Shown here: piece after piece, positions 34,568 to 45,869 of the stretch
How the letters are laid out: the number at the start of each line of letters is the position of its first letter
Numbering within the stretch: position 1 is the stretch's first letter
Source of the DNA: Dysgonomonas sp. HDW5A
Lineage (GTDB): Bacteria; Bacteroidota; Bacteroidia; Bacteroidales; Dysgonomonadaceae
Direction: 5' to 3'
Length of the DNA stretch: 64,000 nt
Assembly: GCF_011299555.1 (NCBI RefSeq)
Contig: NZ_CP049857.1
Coordinates: 1 to 64,000, forward strand
Program-made: the position numbers and the translations under genes
Notes under the pieces: model-generated
Told to the model about the DNA's origin: nothing
Databases searched by the model: none
The model's input: the letters and a program-made list of their open reading frames with translations, nothing else

Positions 34568-37500
34568 ATGTTAGAGACGCTTCTATCTTTGATTGGGAAA
34601 GGAATTATTACAGGTGCAGCATCTAAGGGTGGGCAAACTTTAATTGAAAAATTAAAAAAATATTTTGAGGCCTCTTTAGCCGAAAAAATAGGAGATGCAT
34701 ATCTAAAAGCATCTAATATATATTCTGAATTAGGAAGAGATGAAGTGATAATAGATGATTCTTTAGAAGATGACCCTTATTATAAGAATCTAATATATGG
34801 TTTTAATATCATTGACGGAAGTGACCTGCCTGATTACCATAAGCAGATGAATAAATTATTTCTTCTCGAACTATTTAAAATTCCCGAATTAGCAAATCAA
34901 GTTTTCAATATAAAACTTGATAATATACATAAAGAAGTTTTAGATATAAAGAAGGATACAAGAGATCTTGTTCAAAAGTTTAATTTATTAGAACAAGAAG
35001 AAGCACCAGAGGAGTTATTATTTAATATTGAAGCTGCTTCTGTGGATTTATCAAGCTACGAAAATACATTTCAGAGTAAAATACATATTGATAGACTTGA
35101 AACAACAGAAATTTATAACTGGATTTTAAGTAACCTTAAGAATAAAGAATCTAATATTGCACTTTTGGTGGGTAACGCAGGCTATGGAAAGTCTGTTGTA
35201 TTAAAAGATTTATTTGTTTTATTGAAAGAGAAACGTATTCCCACATTGGGGATTAAAGTTGATAAAATACTTAACATAAGCTCTATAAAAGACATTGAAG
35301 CTGAGCTAAATATTACCAATGGTATTATTCCTACATTTAGAAGAATCGGTATAGACAATGAATTAGTTGTACTTCTTATAGATCAGATTGATGCATTGTC
35401 ACAATCTCTTTCTTCAAGTAGACATGCAATTAATTCATATGATAGACTAATAAAGCAGTTAGAAGTATATCCAAACATACGTATCATTATTTCTTGTAGA
35501 AACTATGACCTAGATTACGATCCTATTTTACGCTCTTACAAAGAAAAAAAAATATTTCATATGTCTCTATTAGAAATGCAACAGGTTGACTCCGTTTTAT
35601 CTACTATTGGTATAAATATAGACGAAAGGCAAACTCGCTTGAAAGAATTTCTCAGAATTCCTTTGCATTTAAACTTATTCTGTAAAGTGGGTTAAAAAAA
35701 AGAATTTGATGAAAGCATTACTCTATCAAAGCTTTATGATGCTATTTGGGAAGAGTATATTACTAATGGAAATTCGCTAGAATTAATAAAATTACTAACT
35801 AATATTGCAAATAAGATGCATGATCAACAACATATTGTAGTTGATAAGAGACTTTTTGATTTAGAGAAATCTGAATTGAACTATCTTATGCATCATGAAC
35901 TATTAAAAGAATCTACAGATAATAAAATCCAATTTATACATCAAACTTTCTTTGATTACGTATATGCTAGAACTTTTATTTCATCAGGGAAGGATATTGC
36001 AGATTGGCTAAAAAATATACATCAAGGTTTATTTATTCGCTCTCAAGTAAAACAAATATTTGCTTACTTAAGAGATATTGATGTTAGTATTTACATTCAA
36101 AGTTTGACGAAAATATTAACAAAAGATGAATATCGTTTTCATCTAAAATTACTTTTAATAAATGACCTAGGGTTTTATCAAAATCCATTAGAACAGGAAA
36201 AGAAACTTCTATCAGCTCACATTATAAGAGAACCTTTCTATTTCCAATTATTTTTAGAATCGGTTCAAAGCCCTAAATGGTTTGAGTTTGTCATTTCTCT
36301 GAAAGAGTTTACCGACTTATTATCAAGTGAAAAGGAAGACATAAATAGACTAATTTCGAATTTATGTATAAGGATTATATGGCAAAATGCTCAGTTAGTA
36401 ATTGATTTTTTATCAACACATCCTTATAAAATAGGAATAATAGAGAATGTCTTAGTTCAAATTCCAGACTCAGAAATTAAATTGTCATACGAACTTTATC
36501 ATAAGACATATGCTAAGTGGAACCTAAATATTAGAAGAGAATATTACTATTTAGAAAAAGCCTTGAACGCTGACCCTGATTTTGTTATTGAGGAGCTTAA
36601 AAAAGATTTTCGTGAAAATATTTCTAAACTAGATTGGTTTGATGATAACTATATTCCAGGTTCTCATTCAGGTTTGAAGATTTATAGTGAATTATATAAA
36701 CAATATCCCAATAAGGCTATACCATATTTCATTTATATTATAACTGAGATCGAAAAATCAAAATCGTATGAATTAACCGACTCTTTTTATAGTAGTAGAG
36801 CATTCTCTCACTATAGACCAAATCCTAAAAACAACTTTGATTTTCATGATTACAAAGATCTATATAATACTATTTTCTATAGTATAAAAGAGAAGAAATT
36901 AGATGCTAATTCTATTTCATTGCTGAGGGAAACATTAAATTCACAGTATGCAAATGTACTAACACTTGGAGTTTACTACTTGATACAGAATAAAGAGCAA
37001 GAAATAGAAACAACATTTAAACTTTTGTCTAACCCTGATTTTTTAATTAAATCGAACTCTTCCGAACTCTTGGGGTATTATTCCAATATATTAGTTGCTA
37101 AATGCTATCCTTTATTTGATAGAAAACAACAAATAGTTCTCAATCAAATAATATTATCTACTTTAAAACAGTATCATCATTGGACTTACGAGACTTTCTA
37201 TACAAAGAAAAAAGTTTCTTCAACTTATTTAAAAAGAACATATAGTTTAGTGTCTCTCTTACCTGAAAAGAGTCTTAATGAATATCCTGAAATGAAAAAA
37301 ATAAATCAAGAAGGATTTAGAAGGTATGAAAAAGTTGATAATAAACCTCCTAGTGTAGTTACTACATATTCTGGTTGGCGTAGCTATCCGCAAAAAGCAT
37401 ATGATAATATGACACTTACTGATTGGAGAAATTCTTTCATTAAACTCAATACAGAACAACGTTCATTTGCTGATTGGGATAAACCATCTAAAGGTGGAAA

Positions 37501-38791
37501 TACAAGAAGTTTCGAACAACATGTGTCACAAGAGCCTAACAAGTTTTATACATTTATGAAAGACCTTATAAATGATAAATCAATTGATCTTGAATATATT
37601 TTGTCTGGACTAGAAGGCCTAAAAAAAGCAGAATATAGCAAAGAATCTTTTCAGCATTTATGTTTGGGAATTATAAAATTACGAAAAGCAGAACTTGATG
37701 AAAGATATTTGTCAACTTTCCTTAGAGTACTAGATTACATTGTGAATGGCAACAAGACTTTAGATAGAGAAATCTTTGATTTTATTATAGAAATTATTTA
37801 TCAAACTCCAGATAGAGAGTTTACCAAAGATGTAATTCAACGTGATGATGTCGCTATGGAAGTTGTTACAGCTGGCATAAATTCAATAAGAGGTGTGTCT
37901 GTGGAATTATTAGTTGGTTGCTATTCTTTAGCAGAATATAAAGAAAAGATTTTCGAAACATTAGAATATATTGCTGACACAGCCAATGAAATAACCCGTT
38001 CTTGTGCTATTTTTCGAGGAGCATCGCTTATTAATCTAGATAAAGAAAGGGCTTTTAACCTGTATTTAAGACTAGTTAAAGATTATAATTTATATCTGTT
38101 AGCTATTCCATTTCATGATGGACATCCTTTAGTCTATCTCATGAATATAGATTTTAAACGGCTTATTCCTTTTTTTGAGAAAACAATCACTATTGGAGAA
38201 GCTGGAGAAGCAATGTCTTTTTTCCTTTTTAATGCTTACATAAATAATCGGCCTAAAGCTTTTACTCTTCTTGAATCCCTACTAAATAACAATCCTCGTT
38301 CAAGACAAAAACTAACTTGGGAAATCTGTGCACATATCTTGAATGGCAAGCATTCTAAAAAAGGGTGGATAGTTCTAAATATACTTCTAAATATTGACGA
38401 TAAAGAGTTAGGGGAAAGATTTAATAATTGTTTTCTACATATTCCTGCTAACATTAATCTTCAGACTATTTCTTTTATAAATAAGTACTTAAAATCTCCA
38501 ATAGGAAATTACAGAAGTAGTTATTTCTATAACTTTTTGAGAAATCTTATTCCTTTAGATGCCAAACAATGTTTAATTTGGTTTTTCTCTTCACGCCCTG
38601 AGAAAGTAACAGAGTCCTTTTATGATAAAAGTCCTTTAAATGTACTTGTTGAAGCTTATAATGGAATGAGAGAATACGATAAAGACAATGTGATGTTAGA
38701 GAAATCAATGGATATATTTGACTCTCTACTCCATATTCCTCAATATAGGAACATTCATTTAAGAACTTTCCTTAGAGAACTTGATAGTTAG
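34568..38791 (+). pseudogene. STAND/NACHT-type NTPase with internal stop
   Basis: One frame of 1407 codons is broken by TAA at 35,693-35,695 (codon 376). The sequence continues in the same frame as KKEFDESITLSKLYDAIWEEY. The N-terminal 150 residues are an unknown helical domain. The P-loop GNAGYGKS lies near residue 200 and Walker B LVVLLIDQIDA near 270. Some 900 helical-repeat-like residues follow, a typical sensor region. STAND proteins of this layout (Avs and other NLR-like defences) recognise phage proteins. No effector nuclease is visible in it. The stop sits beside an A8 run. Truncated proteins from both parts are possible. Confidence 0.75.
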
Positions 38792-38837
38792 TATTTTTTC
38801 TAACCTCAGTATAATAATATTATAATAGTAAAATAAG

Positions 38838-40919
38838 ATGAAAATAATAGCTTTAAGATTAATTAAACCAGAATCACATCAAGTAACTGATCAACAAAGA
38901 CATAAAAATATAGTAAAAGGATTATTTGAGGAAAATGAGAACTCAAGAATATTTCGTTTTTACAATAATTATGAACTCCAAGATGATGATTGGTTTAAAG
39001 AAACAAGGAAAGACCCATTTTCCGATTGTTTTGATGATCCAATAAGAGCAGACAATAAACTTAAAATAAATGTCTGTGCTATTGTCGGAAAAAATGGAAG
39101 TGGAAAAAGTTCAGTTATAGAGCTTATTATTAGACTTATAAATAATTTTGCATGCTCTATTATAGGTGATGAAAAACCTTTTAATGCTGCAGAGCGCTTA
39201 CATTTTATTCCTGATATTTTCGCTAATTTATACTTCGAAATCAAAAATACGCAGTATAGGCTAGAACAAAGGGGGAATAATATACATATGTTTTCAACGA
39301 AAGATCAAGGTTCTTTTTATGAAAATAACTATGATCCTATTAACTACAGATGGACAGAATTAAACTATATCCAAGCATTAAATATCTCTCCTCTGAAAGA
39401 CTTTTTTTACACTGTTATTGTAAACTATTCCCATTATTCTTATAATATATATGATTTCAAAAAAGAATGGGATATTGAGGCATCTACTAAAAAATTAGAA
39501 GAAAAAGGAATTCTGTTAAACGATATTCGTGATATTGATTACTGCTGGCTTACAGGTGTTTTTCATAAAAACGATGGTTATCAAACACCAATAGTGCTAA
39601 ATCCGTTTAGAACAGATGGGTATTACATTGATAATCAACGAGAGTCAGAGTTAGAAGAGGATCGATTTTTAAGTATTGTTCTGGCATTAAATAAAGGTAA
39701 AGAGCAACAAAGTGTTTTCGATAATGTTATTGATAATAAGCATATTGATTCATTTTCAATAAGAAGTAAAAAATCAGAGAAACTAAATTTTTATAAGAAC
39801 CAGTGTAAAAAATTGAATATTGATTTTGATTCTACAGTATATAGACCTATTTTGAAATATTGGGCTGACCATTACCCAATCCAAGAAGATAAAATACATG
39901 ATTCCTCTCTACATAAACAAGCTATAGAATATTTAATATATAAAACCCTCAAGATTGGATTTCAGTATAAAAAATTTTCTTGGGATGATTTTATGAAATT
40001 TAATGAAGATACTGCTCTTTTATATAATACTATAACTCTATTTATTGGAGATAATAGCCATATAACATACAAATTAAAACAAACTATATCATTTCTAATA
40101 AATAATCATATCACAAATACTGATTATATATCTTTATTAGATTTATCTTCAATAATTGAATCACAAGTAAAATTCGTAAATGACATTTTAGAAGGTTATA
40201 GAGAGAGCGGGAGAATAGAGAATCCAATTAGTCATACAAATCCTCAATATATTTTCTCAGAAATAGACTGTTTACCTCCTCCGATCTTTGATCTAGAGAT
40301 ATTTCTTAAAACGAAAGATAGTAATGAGGAGCCTTATAATTTTAAAACATTAAGTTCTGGAGAAAAGCAAATGATATATATGACATCATCTGTTTTATAT
40401 CATATCAATAATATTAATTCAGTTCAACATAGACGTAATTATAGCTCTGATGTTCCATACAAACATATAAATATTATTTTGGAAGAGATAGAATTATATT
40501 ACCATCCTGAAATGCAGCGTAAATTAGTCAATTATTTACTAGAACAAATAGCATCTCTAAAAATCCAAATTGAATCAATTCAAATTATGCTAGTTACCCA
40601 CTCTCCATTTGTTTTATCTGATATTCCTCGAAATAACATACTTTATCTAACAATAGATGATTCTGATACTAATATTGAAGAATCTTTTGGTGAAAATATA
40701 TTTTCACTTTTACAGAATAGTTTTTTTTTAGAGAAAGGACCTATTGGAGATCATTCCTATAAAATAATAAATAATTTATTTAAAATAGTTGCAAATCCAA
40801 GGACTAATAATCCTATTAACAAAGAGAAACTAATATCTTTAATAGATAGTGTTGGAGAAGGTTTTTTAAGAAGTGAATTAAAAAGATTTTTTAACGACGA
40901 AGACTATGTTGAAAATTAA
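38838..40919 (+). CDS. Septu-like ABC/AAA ATPase (PtuA-type)
   Basis: A 693-residue ATPase. Walker A is GKNGSGKS near residue 83, the ABC-like signature LSSGEKQM near 505, Walker B NIILEEIELYYHPE near 545, and the H-loop LVTHSPFVLSD near 590. There is no coiled-coil zinc hook and no TOPRIM domain, so it is not Rad50 or OLD. It overlaps the HNH gene by 14 bases, the PtuA-PtuB arrangement of Septu. In Septu, ATPase complexes hold the nuclease in check until phage infection. It may also respond to the STAND gene 47 bases upstream. Confidence 0.75.
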   Translation: MKIIALRLIKPESHQVTDQQRHKNIVKGLFEENENSRIFRFYNNYELQDDDWFKETRKDPFSDCFDDPIRADNKLKINVCAIVGKNGSGKSSVIELIIRLINNFACSIIGDEKPFNAAERLHFIPDIFANLYFEIKNTQYRLEQRGNNIHMFSTKDQGSFYENNYDPINYRWTELNYIQALNISPLKDFFYTVIVNYSHYSYNIYDFKKEWDIEASTKKLEEKGILLNDIRDIDYCWLTGVFHKNDGYQTPIVLNPFRTDGYYIDNQRESELEEDRFLSIVLALNKGKEQQSVFDNVIDNKHIDSFSIRSKKSEKLNFYKNQCKKLNIDFDSTVYRPILKYWADHYPIQEDKIHDSSLHKQAIEYLIYKTLKIGFQYKKFSWDDFMKFNEDTALLYNTITLFIGDNSHITYKLKQTISFLINNHITNTDYISLLDLSSIIESQVKFVNDILEGYRESGRIENPISHTNPQYIFSEIDCLPPPIFDLEIFLKTKDSNEEPYNFKTLSSGEKQMIYMTSSVLYHINNINSVQHRRNYSSDVPYKHINIILEEIELYYHPEMQRKLVNYLLEQIASLKIQIESIQIMLVTHSPFVLSDIPRNNILYLTIDDSDTNIEESFGENIFSLLQNSFFLEKGPIGDHSYKIINNLFKIVANPRTNNPINKEKLISLIDSVGEGFLRSELKRFFNDEDYVEN

Positions 40920-41853
40920 TATCAAGAATAAAAAAGAATTTAAATGTGTAGGAAATGAGGTTGTAAATCTTATAATTGAGATAGTATCAAAAAGAAAGGA
41001 TGAATGGTTTGATCGCAAAAAGAAAAAGAAATTAAATCAAACGAATAAAGAGAAAAGAGAAATAGAAGTATTTTTGAATTCATTAACTCCTGAATATATT
41101 GAAGAGTTAGTTTTTTTGAAACCAGATAAGTTGAGACAAAATGCATTGAATTTTGCATCAGAGAAAAGAAGTGAAGCTTTAAACGATTTTATTAAATCTA
41201 TTTTTAATGCAACCTACAAAAATCATTTTCTTCGAAGACGCTTTATTGAGGCAATAGGCTTAAAAACATGCCCTTATTGCAATAGAGCTTATGTTTACAC
41301 GATAGAAGATGGTGAGATAAATCCTCAAATAGATCATTTTTATTATAAAGCAAAATATCCATTATTTGCAGTATCATTATATAATCTAATACCAGCTTGT
41401 TCTGTATGCAATAGTGCAGGAGCAAAAGGGCAACGCGATACATTATTGGGCGATTATTCAACGCATTCCCCTCACGAGACAGACGATTCTGAATTTCGTT
41501 TTAACTATAAACTGTTATCACCAGCAATAATAAAAGGGACTAAAAGACTAACTGATAGTGATGTGAAAATATTATTAGATTCAAAGAACGATGTGTATGA
41601 TAAACTGTTTCATATAACATCATTATATGAGCAACATGTTGACCATATAGTAGACTTATTATATAAGCGAAAATATGTATATAATAATGAAACTTTAGAA
41701 TTCTTACGAAGACTTACTGGAAAAAATCTCAAACGAGCAACTCTAGACCGATTTATAGTTGGGGCTTATGTAGAAATTAATAATTATCATAAACGCCCAT
41801 TATCGAAAATGTATACAGAGATTGCAAAAGAGATTAAATTAATACCTAAATAA
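40906..41853 (+). CDS. HNH endonuclease (PtuB-type)
   Basis: A 315-residue nuclease. A CPYCN zinc knuckle near residue 122 is followed by NPQIDHFYYKAKYPLFA with the His-Asp-type catalytic core, then LIPACSVCNSAGAKG, a second Cys pair. The DH...N pattern is that of HNH nucleases in Septu and related retron defences. The basic N-terminus (RKKKKKLNQ) may bind DNA. Start overlaps the ATPase gene. Expected target: host or phage nucleic acid on activation. A terminator follows 2 bases later. Confidence 0.8.
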   Translation: MLKINIKNKKEFKCVGNEVVNLIIEIVSKRKDEWFDRKKKKKLNQTNKEKREIEVFLNSLTPEYIEELVFLKPDKLRQNALNFASEKRSEALNDFIKSIFNATYKNHFLRRRFIEAIGLKTCPYCNRAYVYTIEDGEINPQIDHFYYKAKYPLFAVSLYNLIPACSVCNSAGAKGQRDTLLGDYSTHSPHETDDSEFRFNYKLLSPAIIKGTKRLTDSDVKILLDSKNDVYDKLFHITSLYEQHVDHIVDLLYKRKYVYNNETLEFLRRLTGKNLKRATLDRFIVGAYVEINNYHKRPLSKMYTEIAKEIKLIPK

Positions 41854-41854
41854 A

Positions 41855-41890
41855 CACCCAATTTTACATTTTAGGGTGTAAAATTGGGTG
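41855..41890 (+). terminator. Terminator of the Septu-like operon; element-end hairpin
   Basis: Perfect 14-bp arms (cacccaattttaca/tgtaaaattgggtg), followed shortly by a T8 run. A one-mismatch copy lies at 4500-4535, also followed by a tmRNA-like core, so the hairpin may belong to the element end as well as stop transcription. Confidence 0.8.
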
Positions 41891-41927
41891 CTATTTTTTT
41901 TTAATAATTTGATAATCAGAATTTTTT

Positions 41928-41942
41928 GTGGAGCTGGAGGGA
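41928..41942 (+). repeat. att core, left copy of the 12-kb element
   Basis: gtggagctggaggga is identical to the last 15 bases of the tmRNA region at 53,950-53,964, in the same orientation. The match is unlikely by chance and fits the direct repeat formed by integration into the tmRNA 3' end. Confidence 0.65.
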
Positions 41943-42134
41943 GTATTTATCCAGCTTTATTTCAGTTCGTTATTATGGTAGGTCACCTAGTGAAAAATGT
42001 GATAATCTATATGATTTACACTATTTTAAAACATAACAAAAATTCTATATCCGTAGTTATGCAAATATAAACATTATCACCATAAATTCCTTAAAATAAA
42101 GACAATTATTTTCATATATATATATTAGGATCAA

Positions 42135-45100
42135 TCAAATTCTAATATATATAGAAAAATCTTTAGTTTTCTCAATTGTCATTTTATCTGATATAATTTC
42201 GTAAAATAGTGTTAGAATATTGTAAGCCATAATGTAAAATTCTTTTAAAGAAACTTCAAGTATTTTAGGCGTATCTTTACCTCTTGTTTGTTCTTTTCTA
42301 TCAATCATATCCATAAAAGAAGCCAAAGCTAAACATTTCAGGATATATTCATACTCACTATATGCATCTATGTTGATTTTATCATACTTTTCATTATTCA
42401 TTCTATGAAATCGTCCTATTTCTTGTTCAATATTTGATAATGATAGTATAATAGAATTTTCATTTTTTATTTCATCATTTTTTGAATAAAACCGAAGTTT
42501 ATTGGCTCTTGAAAAATAATAAGATGTTCTATGAAGCAAGTCATAGTCAAATATATTATCATAGAAATACCTTTCTTTAAAATGTCTGATATCATATCTT
42601 CTATCTTCAAATTTCCAGGAATCCTGAACAATATTTATCATTTGTTTGGAAGATACAAATTCCTCTATTTCTTGAAAAATACTTCCTTGCATATTTACCT
42701 CTAAGCGGTGAAATAAACTTTCATAAAGAGTTAAAATTAATTCAATTAAATCTTTATTATCTTTTGAATATACAAAGCCTACTCCCTCATCACTATTATT
42801 AATTGACAATTTAAACTGTTTATCCTTTTTCTTCGTTAATTTAAGATGAAATCGAGGTATATTGTAATGATATTCTCTAGTTTTTTTATCTGCATTTTGA
42901 ATAAAGAATTTATAAAGATCATTAAAGAGAGAAAGTCTTATAGTAGGAGCATATTCTAAAGCCCTGTCTACTAATTCCCTATTTTGCAGGCATAAATCTC
43001 CCCAAATTTCTCTTTTAGATATATTATGCCCTTTAAAACGTCGAATAGTTTCTCTAGCAACATCTAGCTCTATAAAAGAAGCTGGTAAATTGCAATAAAG
43101 GTTCATATTATTGGGTAGTTCAAAATCAAGACTTTTATCATTAGACTGAGTCAAAGCAATTCCAGAGTTTAAATAAAAGACTTCACCTTTACTATTACTA
43201 TCATTTCTCTCATTAATTGTTAAAAGAACACCATAGCTACATTGATTAATATGATTCCCTTGTATTACTGCATCTATAGGCATAGGTAAGACTTTATCCT
43301 CTTCTATTGGACAGAATAAATTCATTACATTTAAATTTCTCTTTATATTAAAAGGTAATATTCTTTTTATCTGATCACCTTTCAAATTGTTTTTAATCTG
43401 TATTTCCAACTTAAAATCAATAAATGTGTCTTCTATATATTGAACTATATTATCAATATTCCATACATAATGTTGTTTGTCCTCATATAAAGTAATAATA
43501 GTTCCGACATCCTTTAGTTCTGGCAGTTCATTTATAAAAAAACAACCGTCATAATTAGGTATTTGAATTTTTAAACCTTTCTCTGAATCTTCATAACTTT
43601 TGGTAATAACATCTATCTCCTTGCATACCATAAATGCGGAAAGAAAACCGATTCCAAAATTGCTAATTGGCTTATATTCTATATTTTCATTTTTTTGTAA
43701 TTCTTCAAAATCTTCTGATTTATAAAAACTTCGACCTATACTTGTAAAATATCTTTCTACTTTGAAACGATCCATACCAACTCCATGATCTATAATCCTA
43801 ATAAATGTACGCTCTTTATTTGCGACAGGATTATTATCTATACCGATTTCTATTTTTATAATCTTCAAATCGTCATCAAGTTGCTGTCCTTTAGCACGAA
43901 GGATATCTTCTCGTAATAAAATAGCGTCTAAAGAATTCTGAATTAATTCTCTAATAAAAACTTCTTTCCGCTTATATAAATTATCTCCTGTTAATAAAGG
44001 GAGAAGCTTAGGTATATATGCTTCAAAATTTAGATTATCCAAATCATAATTATTTCGTTCCACTTTTGGGAAAACGTAATAGAGCTTTAAACCCAATACA
44101 CCAAAACTATCTTCAATCTTAGTAATTCTTTTCTCAAAATCTTTAATAATTAATACTGCTATTTTATGAATTGTTGGATCACTACACTTAAAATGGATTG
44201 AAATTGAACGCCTGTCTATATTACTTTCTAGCCTAAAGGTGCTTATGGGAATATTTGGGTGAAAAGTCTCCTCCTTTAGCTTAATATTAGCGTTTATACG
44301 CTCATTTTTATAATAAATTTCGCCATATTTACTAAACACTGAATACAGGTCAACCAAAAATAAAGCTACTGTTACATAAGCTGTGTACTTTTTATATTTA
44401 GAAAAATCCGCACAAAGTTTCTCATATTCAGTTATAAAATTTTTGGCTCGATTAGCTTCAAGTAGTTTATATAAATGAACTAAATAGTTTTTATCTTCAA
44501 ATAATACATTCAGATAATTTTTTAGAATAGTTATAAAATTATTCTTCCCTTTATTATATTGCTTATTTAAATAATTTAGCCGATAATGCACAGCATACAA
44601 AATCAATTGAAATCCAATAGGCGAATCTCTTAAACTTTTTATCAACTCTTCAAATGGAGAAATAGCTAAACTAATATTTTTTATAATATCCTCAATCCTA
44701 TTGTTTGAAGATATATCATCTTGTTCAAAAATGTCATTCCAATACAATTTAAATTCTTCTGGATATTCAACTCTAAACAAATTGTATAATTCAGCAATCG
44801 AATGTTGAGTATTGTCATTTTTTGGTGGTATTCTGAATGTTTCGAGACCTTGTAAAGAATCAAGTTTATAATTGAATCTAAAAACATCTGAAATGCGATC
44901 AGAATCAGGACTAAATATATCTATTATTTCAAAAGAACGTTGAGTCTCATCTTTATGGCTAAGACTACCAGCAGAAAATACATAAAATATTGAATTGGGA
45001 TCAGATAAATAATTATGATTAGTAACTGGTCCTATTATAGGCATATGCTTATGTCCATGCAATACGATCTTTACATTTTCTTTTTGAAACTTTTCTATTA

Positions 45101-45836
45101 CATCCGTAAAATTTCGAATAATACTACTATCGCCATATTTGCTATATATTTCAGGGAAAGGATAAAAATGATGATGAAAGCATGCAACAACAGTATATTC
45201 TTCAATATTTTCTACTTTTTCTGTTAATTTCTTAAATGCATTTCGTAGTTGTTCCTTACTTATCATTCCATAATCATCCCATTCTTCCTCTTTTTTCTTT
45301 TGTAATGAGGTTATTATTTCCTCTTTCTGCTTTTCATCCAAAGTTTTTAAATCGGTAATCCATTTTATTTCACTATTATCTAATTGAGAAGTCTCAACCA
45401 TACAAGAGTTCAATCCTACTATTGCAACCTTTTTATCTGGATATACTTTTGTTGTAAAAAGATATTTACTATCAAAACTCTCTTCATAGTAATCCTTATT
45501 ATAAAATCTTTCTAATACTTTGTTATATTCTGAAAAATCAGGATTTTTATCAACTCTCTTTAAGTCATGATTTCCAGGAATTATAATAAAATCTTCAGAA
45601 GATAATTTCAGCTCTTTTTGTAATACTTTCAGAAAATCAAGTGTAAATTGTTCTTTATTAATAGATTTATCTGGTCTTCCATCAAATAAATCACCTGTAA
45701 TAATAACACAATTAATGTTTTCTTTATTATGAGTTTCGATTGCTTCTAAAATGAGTATAGCTATATCTTCAGGTTTATTTGAACTGGCTCGTCCAAAATG
45801 CAAATCTGATATATGTAATGTTCTTAATTTTGTCAT
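42135..45836 (-). CDS. Metallophosphoesterase fused to Hsp90-like ATPase
   Basis: 1233 residues. Residues 1-310 are a calcineurin-like phosphoesterase: SDLHFG (Asp11, His13), TGDLFD (Asp49), PGNHD (89-91) and GHKHM near 257. Residues 330-560 look helical. From about 560 a GHKL/Hsp90 N-terminal ATPase follows, with the N-box RELIQNSLDAI near 628, DHGVGM near 682 and FGIGFLSAFM near 725. An Hsp90-middle-like region and a long unassigned tail come after. Both active sites look intact. It starts 33 bases after a MNT-HEPN gene at the cargo position of a mobile element, so I infer a defence role: ATPase sensor plus nuclease or phosphatase effector. Base content is as low-GC as its neighbours. Confidence 0.85.
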   Translation of the reverse strand: MTKLRTLHISDLHFGRASSNKPEDIAILILEAIETHNKENINCVIITGDLFDGRPDKSINKEQFTLDFLKVLQKELKLSSEDFIIIPGNHDLKRVDKNPDFSEYNKVLERFYNKDYYEESFDSKYLFTTKVYPDKKVAIVGLNSCMVETSQLDNSEIKWITDLKTLDEKQKEEIITSLQKKKEEEWDDYGMISKEQLRNAFKKLTEKVENIEEYTVVACFHHHFYPFPEIYSKYGDSSIIRNFTDVIEKFQKENVKIVLHGHKHMPIIGPVTNHNYLSDPNSIFYVFSAGSLSHKDETQRSFEIIDIFSPDSDRISDVFRFNYKLDSLQGLETFRIPPKNDNTQHSIAELYNLFRVEYPEEFKLYWNDIFEQDDISSNNRIEDIIKNISLAISPFEELIKSLRDSPIGFQLILYAVHYRLNYLNKQYNKGKNNFITILKNYLNVLFEDKNYLVHLYKLLEANRAKNFITEYEKLCADFSKYKKYTAYVTVALFLVDLYSVFSKYGEIYYKNERINANIKLKEETFHPNIPISTFRLESNIDRRSISIHFKCSDPTIHKIAVLIIKDFEKRITKIEDSFGVLGLKLYYVFPKVERNNYDLDNLNFEAYIPKLLPLLTGDNLYKRKEVFIRELIQNSLDAILLREDILRAKGQQLDDDLKIIKIEIGIDNNPVANKERTFIRIIDHGVGMDRFKVERYFTSIGRSFYKSEDFEELQKNENIEYKPISNFGIGFLSAFMVCKEIDVITKSYEDSEKGLKIQIPNYDGCFFINELPELKDVGTIITLYEDKQHYVWNIDNIVQYIEDTFIDFKLEIQIKNNLKGDQIKRILPFNIKRNLNVMNLFCPIEEDKVLPMPIDAVIQGNHINQCSYGVLLTINERNDSNSKGEVFYLNSGIALTQSNDKSLDFELPNNMNLYCNLPASFIELDVARETIRRFKGHNISKREIWGDLCLQNRELVDRALEYAPTIRLSLFNDLYKFFIQNADKKTREYHYNIPRFHLKLTKKKDKQFKLSINNSDEGVGFVYSKDNKDLIELILTLYESLFHRLEVNMQGSIFQEIEEFVSSKQMINIVQDSWKFEDRRYDIRHFKERYFYDNIFDYDLLHRTSYYFSRANKLRFYSKNDEIKNENSIILSLSNIEQEIGRFHRMNNEKYDKINIDAYSEYEYILKCLALASFMDMIDRKEQTRGKDTPKILEVSLKEFYIMAYNILTLFYEIISDKMTIEKTKDFSIYIRI

Positions 45837-45869
45837 TAGTGTATTTTAAATTTAAAGTTTACAATGAAT

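Noticed and set aside
38838-41853. Reading the ATPase/HNH pair as a retron or as Rad50-SbcD
   Set aside because: No reverse transcriptase or msr/msd region is present. The ATPase lacks a zinc hook and the partner is HNH, not a phosphoesterase.
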